Under the pieces are notes generated by a model. That model saw nothing but the letters and a program-made list of their open reading frames with translations. It had not been told where the DNA came from and did no database searches. Shown here in pieces: positions 16,405 through 23,168 of a DNA stretch of 64,000 nt (positions are counted from its first letter, which is position 1; every line of letters starts with the position of its first letter). Origin of the DNA: an uncultured Clostridia bacterium (GTDB lineage: Bacteria > Bacillota > Clostridia > Christensenellales > Borkfalkiaceae); assembly GCA_947625095.1 (NCBI GenBank), contig CANQMX010000004.1:1-64000 (forward strand), given 5' to 3'. The translations under genes were made by a program, and so were the position numbers.

Positions 16405-17670
16405 TTATTTTATGATCACCAAATTTTTTCGGGCGCGGGTGATGGCGGTGTACAGCCACGACGCGCCGTTTTCAAACAAATGGCTCTCGTCCAGCACCAC
16501 CACGCTGTCGTACTCCGAGCCTTGCGCCTTGTGGCAGGTGACGGCGTAGGCGAACTCGAAGCGGCAGACGGTATCTTCATGCCGCACGCGGGAAGCGCGC
16601 AGCGCCGCCACGTTGTTCTCGTGCACCAGCCGCCCGTCCGAAAGGCGGTATGCCTTTGCGCCGTAGTTGTGGTAATACCTCCCCTCGCGGAAGATCCCCG
16701 CGTCCACGGGAAGATCGCTCACCGTGTCGTTCAGGAAGTCGGCGCGGAAGTCCATGAGGAGCAGCCCGTCCTCCCCCTCCCGCACGCGGTGGCAGGTGCC
16801 GATGATGCCGTTCACGAGGTGGAAATCCCCCCTCTCGTCGAGCGGCTTCGACCAATCGTTGAGGGTGCACACAAGTTTTTCGCCGTCCGTGGGGAGGGCT
16901 GTGGGCGGAATCCCCAAAAATTCGCGCATCTCCCCGTTGACGAAGGCGCGCGTCCTGTTCGTGCCCACGATGATCTGATCGGCATGGGTGAAGATCTCGC
17001 GGCGGGCGTCTTTATCGAGCGAGCGCCGCGGAAGCACGCACACATTCTGCCCATAGCTGCCGAACGCGGGGCGTTCCCCCGCCCGCACGCGCGCCGCCAT
17101 CCGCACAATGGGGTTGCCCTCCTCCTGCCGCACGATCTGTTTTAAGGTGACGATGGGCATGGAGAGCAGGGAATTTGTCCCGCCGACGGGGGGCAATTGG
17201 GCGGGGTCGCCGCAAAAGAGGCACTTCACGCCGAAGGAGAGGAGGTCTTTCAGCACGTCGTCGGAGACCATGCTCGTCTCATCCACCACGATGAGGCGGA
17301 TATCCTTGTTGAGCCTGTCCTTTCTGACGAAGCGCAGGAAGCGTTCGGAGATGACCTCGCCGTCCTCGTTGACCTCGATGTCCTCCTCGCGCGTGTAGAT
17401 GAGGGAGTGCACCGTGCCCGCGGGCGTGCCGCCGCGGATGAGCACCGAGGCCGCCTTGCCCGTCGGCGCGACGAAAACGGCGCTCTCGCCGGGCACAAGC
17501 CCCATCTTGCGCACGATGTAGTCGACGAGAAAGGTCTTGCCCGTGCCCGCATACCCGCACAGGACAAAGATCTGCGTATTGAGGTTGAAAAACCACTCCT
17601 CGATGAGTTCCGCCGCCTCGGCCTGATCGGCGGTGAGCGAGGGCGTAGCGGAGAGCGCCGCTTTATCCAT
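16405..17670 (-). CDS. ATP-dependent DNA helicase, RecD/UvrD-like
   Basis: 421 residues, superfamily 1. Walker A is CGYAGTGKTFLVDY (about residues 38-51); Walker B is LIVVDETSMVSDD. Later motifs are GDPAQLPPVGG (motif III) and the C-terminal TCHKAQGSEYDSVVV, typical of the UvrD_C_2/RecD fold. It lacks the N-terminal barrel of full RecD2, so it resembles the short viral/RecD-like helicases found singly in many Firmicutes. Start set at MDKAALS: a promoter with TATACT ends only 7 bp upstream, implying a leaderless message. Role in repair or plasmid/phage processing is inferred, not shown. Confidence 0.85.
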   Translation of the reverse strand: MDKAALSATPSLTADQAEAAELIEEWFFNLNTQIFVLCGYAGTGKTFLVDYIVRKMGLVPGESAVFVAPTGKAASVLIRGGTPAGTVHSLIYTREEDIEVNEDGEVISERFLRFVRKDRLNKDIRLIVVDETSMVSDDVLKDLLSFGVKCLFCGDPAQLPPVGGTNSLLSMPIVTLKQIVRQEEGNPIVRMAARVRAGERPAFGSYGQNVCVLPRRSLDKDARREIFTHADQIIVGTNRTRAFVNGEMREFLGIPPTALPTDGEKLVCTLNDWSKPLDERGDFHLVNGIIGTCHRVREGEDGLLLMDFRADFLNDTVSDLPVDAGIFREGRYYHNYGAKAYRLSDGRLVHENNVAALRASRVRHEDTVCRFEFAYAVTCHKAQGSEYDSVVVLDESHLFENGASWLYTAITRARKNLVIIK

Positions 17671-17677
17671 ACTCAAC

Positions 17678-17706
17678 AGTATACCACGCCCCTCGCAAAA
17701 TTGCAA
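17678..17706 (-). promoter_or_regulatory. Promoter for a leaderless helicase mRNA
   Basis: TTGCAA, 17 bp, TATACT on the minus strand; only GTTGAGT separates the -10 from the ATG. Confidence 0.7.
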
Positions 17707-17751
17707 ACATTTGTTTTACGATTTTGAAAATTTTTCCTCTGTCTTGTGCCG

Positions 17752-17805
17752 CAAGGCCTACCCTCCCGTGGAGGGGAGGCTCCGCCGCAGGCGGTGGTGG
17801 GGAGG
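17752..17805. repeat. Family B repeat, copy 2
   Basis: AAGGCCTACCCTCC followed by GGGGAGGCTCCGCC and GGCGGTGGTGGGGAGG; same unit as 421-477 in the opposite orientation. Confidence 0.75.
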
Positions 17806-17810
17806 CACTC

Positions 17811-17890
17811 CTCATACCGAATTGCCGCCCACCCCTCATACCGAATTGCCGCCCGCCGCGCTTTGCGCGGCGGGCGGCAATGAGTGTATC
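17811..17890. repeat. Family A palindromic repeat, copy 4, with a duplicated end
   Basis: CTCATACCGAATTGCCGCCC occurs twice, 24 bp apart; only the second runs into a full hairpin ending TGAGTGTATC. This shows that one end of the unit can duplicate alone. Confidence 0.8.
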
Positions 17891-18013
17891 TTGCTTCCCC
17901 CTTGAGGGGGAAGTGGCGCGCCCTTGCGCGCCGAAAGGGGTGTCGCCCTCTTCGCCCCGCCCCATTATAATCCCCCCCATCGCACGGGCAAGCGCGCACT
18001 CCGCCTCATTATG

Positions 18014-18063
18014 ATCCCCCTCCCCGCGGCAAACCGCGGGGAGGGGGACGCAGGGGGGAGGGG
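18014..18063. repeat. Family C repeat, hairpin copy
   Basis: CCCCCTCCCCGCGG-CAAA-CCGCGGGGAGGGGG followed by ACGCAGGGGGGAGGGG. Between the helicase gene and the lipoprotein (17707-18067) everything visible is repeat sequence. Confidence 0.75.
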
Positions 18064-18067
18064 CAAC

Positions 18068-18475
18068 TTACGGCATCGCAAACGCGGCGTGCAAAAGTTG
18101 GCCGTTCAAGTTCATATCGCCGTAGATCGTGCCGTCTTCCACCGCGAACACATGGGAAACGGTGCGCATCACCGTCTTTTTGGCGAGGGTCACCTCGCTC
18201 CGTTCCAGATCCATCGTGTACTCCCCCTCCATGCTGCCTTCGCCCCCTTCCGCCGTGCGGTAGGTGAGCGCAAACGTCTCGTCGCCCTTGAGTTCAAGCC
18301 GCACAAATTCAAAGCGGCCGAGGGCATCCTTGCCGCCGAGGGAGAGTTCGGTGCACTCATATATCCCCGTATACGGCTTGGAAAGTTCGGGGAGCGTACT
18401 CATCTCGCGCACGTCGCAGCCGCACAAAAGGGCGGCGCAAGCAAACAGCACAACGGGAAAAATCATTCTTCTCAT
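18068..18475 (-). CDS. Small lipoprotein, unknown function
   Basis: 135 residues. The signal MRRMIFPVVLFACAALLCGC has a lipobox ending at Cys20, so the protein is probably anchored outside the membrane. The mature part is a compact beta-rich domain (YECTELSLGGKDALGRFEFV ... FALTYRTAEGGEGSMEGEYT), like small lipocalin-type extracellular proteins, but I recognise no family. The start codon is embedded in TCGGTATGAG, which matches the end of repeat family A, so promoter and start were possibly shaped by such a repeat. Divergent from the amino acid kinase gene. Confidence 0.7.
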   Translation of the reverse strand: MRRMIFPVVLFACAALLCGCDVREMSTLPELSKPYTGIYECTELSLGGKDALGRFEFVRLELKGDETFALTYRTAEGGEGSMEGEYTMDLERSEVTLAKKTVMRTVSHVFAVEDGTIYGDMNLNGQLLHAAFAMP

Positions 18476-18532
18476 ACCGAAATTATTTGCAATTCCCGAT
18501 AAATCATGCTATGATTGCTACGAGGTACAACT

Positions 18533-19354
18533 ATGAAATTCGATACCGAACTCGTGGGCAAGATAGGTTCGATGGCGCTCATCGACGAAAAGGCGCACAT
18601 CATCGACTATACGCGCGTGGCGCGCATCTCGCGCGAACTGCGTCCCGGGGTCATCTGGGTCTCCAGCGGCGCGACGGAGATCGGCCGTCTCGACTACATC
18701 TCCCGCAGCGGGGCGGAACTTGTGGGCGAGCACGCCAAGACCGACTACGCCGCGCAGGGTCAGGCCATTCTCATGCAGACCTACCGTCAGTTCATCGACC
18801 CCCGCTACAACGTGCGGCAGGTGCTTGTGGAGCACCAGCACTTCAACGACCCCGCAAAGAGCGAGTACATCAAGGATATGCTCCTCCGCTGCAAGGCGCA
18901 GAACGCCATTCCCATCGTCAACTACAACGACGCCGTCTCCTCGGAGGAGAACAGGCGCATGGAGATCGCCGCCCTCGGCAAGCGCCGCAGCCACGTCTAT
19001 GAGTGCGTGGATAACGATGAGACGGCCGCGCGCATCGCCTGCCTTGTGCACGCCGAAAATCTCGTCATCTTCACAAATGCGGAGGGCATCTACACCGACC
19101 CCGACGACCCCAAAACGCTGGTAAGGAGCATCTCGGGCAAGGATATTTACGAACTTTTGGAGAACATTGAGGCGCACAAACGGTACTGCGCGGGCGCGTC
19201 CCGTGCGGGTGCGAACGGCGCGCGCGCCAAACTCGAATATGTCAAAGATGCCGCCGCGCAGGGCACCACGGTGTACATCGCCTGCGCAAAATACACCATC
19301 TCCGAAGTCTTCTCGGGCGCCGCGCCCTGCACGAAGATCGGCGTCGATATTTGA
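18533..19354 (+). CDS. Amino acid kinase family protein, glutamate-5-kinase-like
   Basis: 273 residues. Family signatures include WVSSGATEIGR near residue 45, corresponding to the substrate-binding SSGA of ProB, IVNYNDAVSS near 130, and DNDETAARIACLVHAENLVI followed by FTNAEGIYTDPDD, as in the nucleotide/substrate site of glutamate 5-kinase. It lacks the usual N-terminal VVKVGSS start (here MKFDTELVGKIGSMALID) and any PUA domain, so activity on glutamate is uncertain. No proA lies next to it. Start at the ATG after GAGGTACAACT; promoter TTGCAA-17 bp-TATGAT upstream. It could phosphorylate another acid substrate. Confidence 0.75.
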   Translation: MKFDTELVGKIGSMALIDEKAHIIDYTRVARISRELRPGVIWVSSGATEIGRLDYISRSGAELVGEHAKTDYAAQGQAILMQTYRQFIDPRYNVRQVLVEHQHFNDPAKSEYIKDMLLRCKAQNAIPIVNYNDAVSSEENRRMEIAALGKRRSHVYECVDNDETAARIACLVHAENLVIFTNAEGIYTDPDDPKTLVRSISGKDIYELLENIEAHKRYCAGASRAGANGARAKLEYVKDAAAQGTTVYIACAKYTISEVFSGAAPCTKIGVDI

Positions 19355-19458
19355 AAAACGAACAATATATCGCAATTTTTGATGCGATCTCCGTAAAATA
19401 CAGACGGCCGCCCGCGCCATTTCGGCGCGGGCGGTCTTTGCCTTTCTCCGCAAAAAAT

Positions 19459-19893
19459 TTATTTTTTCTCTATCATCTCTTCCAGAGTACGGGCGGCAGA
19501 ATATACAAGTTCGGCGCAGGGGCGCTTCTTATAGTAGGCCGCCGTGCGCGCCTCGGGCGAGGTGGAATTTTCCGCCTTCACACCCGCCCCCGAAAGCAGT
19601 TCGCCGCAGTTGTAACTGCCGTTCTCCGCCTTGAACCGCCCCGCAAACTCCTGCACGAGCGCGTACATCTCGCCCTTTTCCATGTCGGGGTAAAGAAGCC
19701 CGAGGCACATCGCCCCGCCCGAGACCGCCCCGCACGTCTCGCGCAGCCGCCCCAAGCCCGCGCCCATCGGCTTTGCGACCGCGGCGGCCTGCCCCTCGGA
19801 TAACCCGGTGAGGTCGGCAAACGCCAGCATCACCGCCTGCGCGCAGTTGTAGCCCTGTCTGAAATTTTCCCTTGCCCTCTCCGCTCTCGTCAT
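19459..19893 (-). CDS. C_GCAxxG_C_C family redox-type protein
   Basis: 144 residues, cytoplasmic. Family cysteines are visible: GYNCAQAV near residue 17, then MGAGLGRLRETCGAVSGGAM with the CGAxxG motif near 57-62, YNCGEL near 100 and PCAEL near 130. Members are thought to bind a metal or take part in redox chemistry, but no function is established. GGGAGAGGTGAAGAG provides the ribosome site, and a promoter TTGCCA-17 bp-TATAAT lies just upstream. Single-gene unit. Confidence 0.85.
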   Translation of the reverse strand: MTRAERARENFRQGYNCAQAVMLAFADLTGLSEGQAAAVAKPMGAGLGRLRETCGAVSGGAMCLGLLYPDMEKGEMYALVQEFAGRFKAENGSYNCGELLSGAGVKAENSTSPEARTAAYYKKRPCAELVYSAARTLEEMIEKK

Positions 19894-19980
19894 CTCTTCA
19901 CCTCTCCCACCATTATATCACGCCGCCCTGAAAATGGCAACCCCCTTATCTCCGCCCCTCCTCATTCCGCCCGTCTTTCC

Positions 19981-20034
19981 TCATACACTCACCTTCTGCC
20001 CGCGCCTTTGCCGCGGGCAGAAGGTGAGTGTATC
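19981..20034. repeat. Family A palindromic repeat, copy 5
   Basis: ATACACTCACCTTCTGCC to GGCAGAAGGTGAGTGTAT: here both ends are the GTGTA type, giving an almost perfect palindrome. Confidence 0.75.
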
Positions 20035-20059
20035 TTCCCCCAAACGCAGTCCGCCCCAT

Positions 20060-20110
20060 AAGGCCTACCCCCTGTGGGGGGAGGCTCCGCCGTAGGCGGT
20101 GGTGGGGAGG
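20060..20110. repeat. Family B repeat, copy 3
   Basis: AAGGCCTACCCCCTG followed by GGAGGCTCCGCCGTAGGCGG and TGGTGGGGAGG. Confidence 0.75.
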
Positions 20111-20152
20111 CCTCTCCTCACACCTCGCCCCTCCTCATTCCGCCCGTCTTTC

Positions 20153-20207
20153 CTCATATCGAACCTTCTGCCCGCGCCTTTGGCGCGGACGGCAGGCGAG
20201 CGTACCC
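20153..20207. repeat. Family A repeat, degenerate copy 6
   Basis: CTCATATCGAACCTTCTGCC to GGCAGGCGAGCGTAC; the arms have several mismatches, suggesting decay. Confidence 0.65.
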
Positions 20208-20208
20208 A

Positions 20209-20258
20209 TCCCCCTCCCCGCGCCATCAGGCGCGGGGAGGGGGACACAGGGGGAGGGG
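20209..20258. repeat. Family C repeat adjoining the prophage boundary
   Basis: CCCCCTCCCCGCGCC-ATCA-GGCGCGGGGAGGGGG then ACACAGGGGGAGGGG. It ends 1 bp before the 16-bp direct repeat that bounds the mobile element. Confidence 0.75.
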
Positions 20259-20259
20259 C

Positions 20260-20275
20260 ACGCTCCTATCCTTCT
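20260..20275. repeat. Left 16-bp direct repeat (attL candidate)
   Basis: ACGCTCCTATCCTTCT, identical to 31871-31886; after one mismatch both copies continue AAAA. It lies 221 bp beyond the transposase stop codon. Confidence 0.75.
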
Positions 20276-20378
20276 GAAAAGTCAAGCAATTTTATAGAAT
20301 TTTTTTCTGAAATTCAAAAATTTTTTTGCGGCATGGTAAAATAGCCGTTGAAAGGGTGATTTTCGGCGGGTTTTGCGC

Positions 20379-20408
20379 TTTTTCATACCCTTGCAAGGGT
20401 ATGAAAAA
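20379..20408. repeat. Perfect 30-bp palindrome at the element's left end
   Basis: 15-bp arms (TTTTTCATACCCTTG and its complement) with no loop. The stretch 20276-20495 holds no convincing gene. The palindrome could be a terminator, or the packaging/single-strand-origin hairpin that filamentous phages need; which one cannot be told from sequence. Confidence 0.7.
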
Positions 20409-20495
20409 CAGATTTGACGTGGAAAAAGGAAAATTTGAGTATGGCAAAAAAGCCGTCTTGCGGCGGCCTGTTACCGAAAACCGGGGTTTCGGCGT

Positions 20496-21545
20496 TTAGA
20501 TTACTTGCAGATGAGCGGCGAACAACTCTGCGCTCGTTGCGTAGCCGAAGATTTCCCGCGGGTAATTGTTCACCCAACTTTCGACGGCGTGAACGCGCTC
20601 ATCGCTGATACCGCAAAGGTCGGTTCCTTTCGGAATAAGTCGCCGTATTTCGCGGTTCATGCGCTCGTTGCTTCCGCGCTCGCATGAGGTGTAGGGGTGG
20701 CAGTAATAAACGCTTGTGCGCCTGCCGCCGTAGATCGAGCGTTCGAGGCCCGCGAAGTCGGAAAACTCAACGCCGTTGTCAACGGTTATGCTCTTGAAAA
20801 TCTTTCGGAAATTCTTCCCGAAGCGTCTTTCAAGTTTGTTGACAAAGCGCACCACCGTTGCCGCCTTATGGTCGGGCATTTTATACACGATTTCGAAGCG
20901 CGTGAGCCGCTCCGTGAATGCGAGAATAGTCGCTTTTGTGCGTTTCTTCCCGATGATACAGTCCATTTCCCAATGTCCGAACGTATCACGGGCGGCAATT
21001 TCGGCAGGGCGTTTTTCAATGCTCGTCCCCTTCGGCGGGCGTTTCACCGTTGCTTTTTGATAGTGGCGTATTTTCGTCCGCACGTCGCGCATGGTTATCC
21101 GCTCGAAAATATAGCCCGACCGAATATAGCGGTAGAGGGTTGTCTTGCTTATAGAGGTACGGCATACCTTGTCCCGCTTTATCCTGCCGAGAGCCGCGCA
21201 GGGGCTGATTTTATCGTAAATAACACGGCGTTCGATTTCCCGCACAAGTTCAAAGTCGTTGCCGATTTTGAGGGGCGCACCATGCGAAGATTGATTTAAG
21301 CGGTACTTGTATTCTGCGACGTCCGCGCTGTAAACGCTAACTTGCTTATAGTGGCGTTCGCCCCAATAGTCCGTCCATGAGTAGACCCGTTGCGTACATT
21401 GCCCGCGCTTGATTTCGTTATACACGGTGGCAAGACACACGCCTAAAAGTTCCGCTATCCGCTTTTTCGGTATGTCCGCTTTCAAGTAATTCTCCAACTC
21501 TCTGCGCTGTGTCATTGTCAAATCTTTCGTTCCTTTCTGTTTCAT
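20496..21545 (-). CDS. IS30-family transposase, probable prophage integrase
   Basis: 349 residues. The N-terminal HTH (MTQRRELENYLKADIPKKRI ... LGVCLATVYNEIKRG) is the IS30 DNA-binding domain. The DDE catalytic core is complete: D in FGHWEMDCIIG, D in SITVDNGVEF and E in CERGSNERMNREIRRLIPKG. Start placed at MKQKGTKDL after AAAGGACGGAAACGAT; the open frame runs further upstream into a hairpin. It has its own promoter. I find no IS30-type terminal inverted repeats tightly flanking the gene, so it is more likely part of the prophage than a passenger insertion. Some inovirus-like prophages are known to use IS-type transposases for integration. Confidence 0.9.
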   Translation of the reverse strand: MKQKGTKDLTMTQRRELENYLKADIPKKRIAELLGVCLATVYNEIKRGQCTQRVYSWTDYWGERHYKQVSVYSADVAEYKYRLNQSSHGAPLKIGNDFELVREIERRVIYDKISPCAALGRIKRDKVCRTSISKTTLYRYIRSGYIFERITMRDVRTKIRHYQKATVKRPPKGTSIEKRPAEIAARDTFGHWEMDCIIGKKRTKATILAFTERLTRFEIVYKMPDHKAATVVRFVNKLERRFGKNFRKIFKSITVDNGVEFSDFAGLERSIYGGRRTSVYYCHPYTSCERGSNERMNREIRRLIPKGTDLCGISDERVHAVESWVNNYPREIFGYATSAELFAAHLQVI

Positions 21546-21569
21546 ATCGTTTCCGTCCTTTATCGTTTC

Positions 21570-21598
21570 ATTATACTGTTTTTTCGCTTGATTTTCAA
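21570..21598 (-). promoter_or_regulatory. Transposase promoter
   Basis: TTGAAA, 17 bp, TATAAT on the minus strand, about 25 bp ahead of the chosen start codon. Confidence 0.8.
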
Positions 21599-21634
21599 AG
21601 AAAAATATAACCTGTTTTTTTCGTGGGGCTATTA

Positions 21635-21693
21635 CGCGACACCTTGTACTATACGAGCCGCCGCGCTGCGCGCGGCGGGTACAAGGTGTCGCG
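21635..21693. repeat. Long hairpin upstream of the transposase
   Basis: Perfect 15-bp arms CGCGACACCTTGTAC / GTACAAGGTGTCGCG enclose a second GC stem (GCCGCCGCGC-TGC-GCGCGGCGG). It resembles the host's GC-hairpin repeats in style, but its flanks match none of families A-D. Confidence 0.7.
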
Positions 21694-21726
21694 TTTTCAC
21701 CGACCGACAGCCCGCTTTCGGCAAAC

Positions 21727-21773
21727 AAAAAGGCGGTTTTCGCGCTAAATCGCTTGCGAAAGACCGCCTTTTT
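21727..21773. terminator. Terminator after rep
   Basis: AAAAAGGCGGT ... ACCGCCTTTTT with T/A runs on both sides; separates the rep transcription unit from the transposase. Confidence 0.75.
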
Positions 21774-21904
21774 ATTTTGTTTTGCGGAAGTGAAAGCGAA
21801 GTAGACGCATTTTTTGTGCCTTTATTCGGTTTTCGGACAAACGCAAAAAACACCGTATGTAAAGCCATAGGTGTAAGACCGCCAATATACCGTTGTAATT
21901 GCCG

Positions 21905-22885
21905 CTACGCCGTCAAGCCATACCGTCGCGGGGTGCAAATCAAGTCTATCATGCTCGATTGTATGGGCTTATAGTGCATGATATCCCGCTCCCAACTGAT
22001 GACGTCATCCCACAAGATGTATTTCGTCACGAAGTCCTGCATTTCCGTTACAATTTCGTTGTCGTCCAACTTGCGGTAGATCTCGGTCGGTATGCCTCGG
22101 CTGTAAACAATACGTTCGCCTGTCTTGCCTATGTACTTTAACAAATAATTCAATGTTTGTCCGTGTTTCATTTCCATTTCGCTCAACTCCTCAAAGTCGT
22201 TCCGTCCAAATGTCTTTTGAAAAAAGTCGTTTTCATGGGTCGTTTGCATTCTGCCTTGTGCCGTACTGTAATCGGTCTTTTCCGTTATCGTTCCTATCAT
22301 CTCGCCCTCGGGGACATAAAGAAGCCCGTGGAAGTGAAGTCGTCCCGTCTCCGGCGCACGCTCAAACACGCCCATGTAACGCCACCCACGCCGCGTATGC
22401 AGATGAGAGAGACAGCACCGTAATTTCTTGCGGAAAGTAGTCTCGTCTTGCTTGTCGTCGGCGTAGGTGAACGTTACAAAGTAGTTCCAACGGTTTAGGT
22501 TTGCCTTGCGGCGAAAGCGTTTCTTGCGGGCATATAAATTCCGCTGTGTGCGCTCGATCTTGCCCGCTATAAAGCCGTCCATATCCGAATAGTCGGGAAA
22601 GAGAAGAAGCATTCCCGCCTTGATATACGCTATAAGAGCATCGCCCTTCAAGCCGTCCTGCATGGCGGCAGAATAGAGACTGTCAAAGAGGATATCGATG
22701 TCCTCGCGTTGCGTTTTATGCGGTACAGGCTTTATTTTACTGCGTATACAGCGCGTTGCGATATAATGCCCGCCGTCGTTGTAGATCTTGAAATAAGGCG
22801 TTTCGGCGGGCGGTTGCGGTTCGTCGAAAAAAGGGAACGGGCAATCTGCCCAATCTGTCACCGCTTTCATCGTTACTGCATTCAT
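21905..22885 (-). CDS. HUH-endonuclease replication initiator
   Basis: 326 residues. It should nick the plus strand at the origin and launch rolling-circle replication. HUH-family motifs appear in order: NYFVTFTYADD (motif 1, about 134-144), GRLHFHGLLYVP (HxH metal site at 184-186) and LNYLLKYIGKTGERIVYSRG with Tyr247/Tyr251 and flanking Lys as the nucleophile region. The length and the FHGLLY context resemble Rep proteins of ssDNA phages such as microviruses and inovirus-like elements. RBS AGAGAGGTAAACT fixes the start. The nick site is probably close by; the 275-bp leader holds a 13-bp direct repeat. Confidence 0.85.
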   Translation of the reverse strand: MNAVTMKAVTDWADCPFPFFDEPQPPAETPYFKIYNDGGHYIATRCIRSKIKPVPHKTQREDIDILFDSLYSAAMQDGLKGDALIAYIKAGMLLLFPDYSDMDGFIAGKIERTQRNLYARKKRFRRKANLNRWNYFVTFTYADDKQDETTFRKKLRCCLSHLHTRRGWRYMGVFERAPETGRLHFHGLLYVPEGEMIGTITEKTDYSTAQGRMQTTHENDFFQKTFGRNDFEELSEMEMKHGQTLNYLLKYIGKTGERIVYSRGIPTEIYRKLDDNEIVTEMQDFVTKYILWDDVISWERDIMHYKPIQSSMIDLICTPRRYGLTA

Positions 22886-23023
22886 AGTTTACCTCTCTAT
22901 TCGTCGTTTGCTTGCGGGCAGTAAAGCCCCTTTCGCGGCATAAACCGCCTACGGCTATTTATTCCACGGTGGGCTTGACAGCCCGCATTTTCCGCAGTCC
23001 TTTCGCGCCGCCGAAAGCAACTC

Positions 23024-23142
23024 AAAAGGATAGCCCCTTTTGGGTCGCTTTTCGTCTTTGCTATCGTACTACGGAAAACCGCGCACTTTTATATTCGTAA
23101 TCGTCATCTGCTTTTTGCCTCTGCAATCTAAAAGGATAGCCC
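23024..23142. repeat. 13-bp direct repeats upstream of rep
   Basis: AAAAGGATAGCCC occurs at 23024-23036 and 23130-23142, 106 bp apart, in the leader between the ATPase and rep genes. These could be Rep-binding iterons or RNA elements. The 22886-23160 stretch otherwise has only short hairpins and a 12-codon open frame. Confidence 0.6.
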
Positions 23143-23143
23143 G

Positions 23144-23168
23144 TTTTTGAAAGTGTACTTTCAATTTT
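23144..23168. repeat. Palindrome-bearing direct repeat, copy 1 (3' end of ATPase gene)
   Basis: TTGAAAGTGTACTTTCAA (8-bp arms, 2-bp centre) overlaps the ATPase stop codon. A near-identical copy sits at 25414-25438, upstream of the coupled 30-aa peptide gene. Confidence 0.75.

Noticed and set aside
17752-20258. CRISPR array
   Set aside because: Repeats are few, palindromic, unevenly spaced and mixed in type; no cas genes in the window.
20414-20608. Plus-strand frame MAKKPSCGGLL... at the prophage left end
   Set aside because: Has a weak ribosome site but most of it is antisense to the transposase gene, with no independent support.
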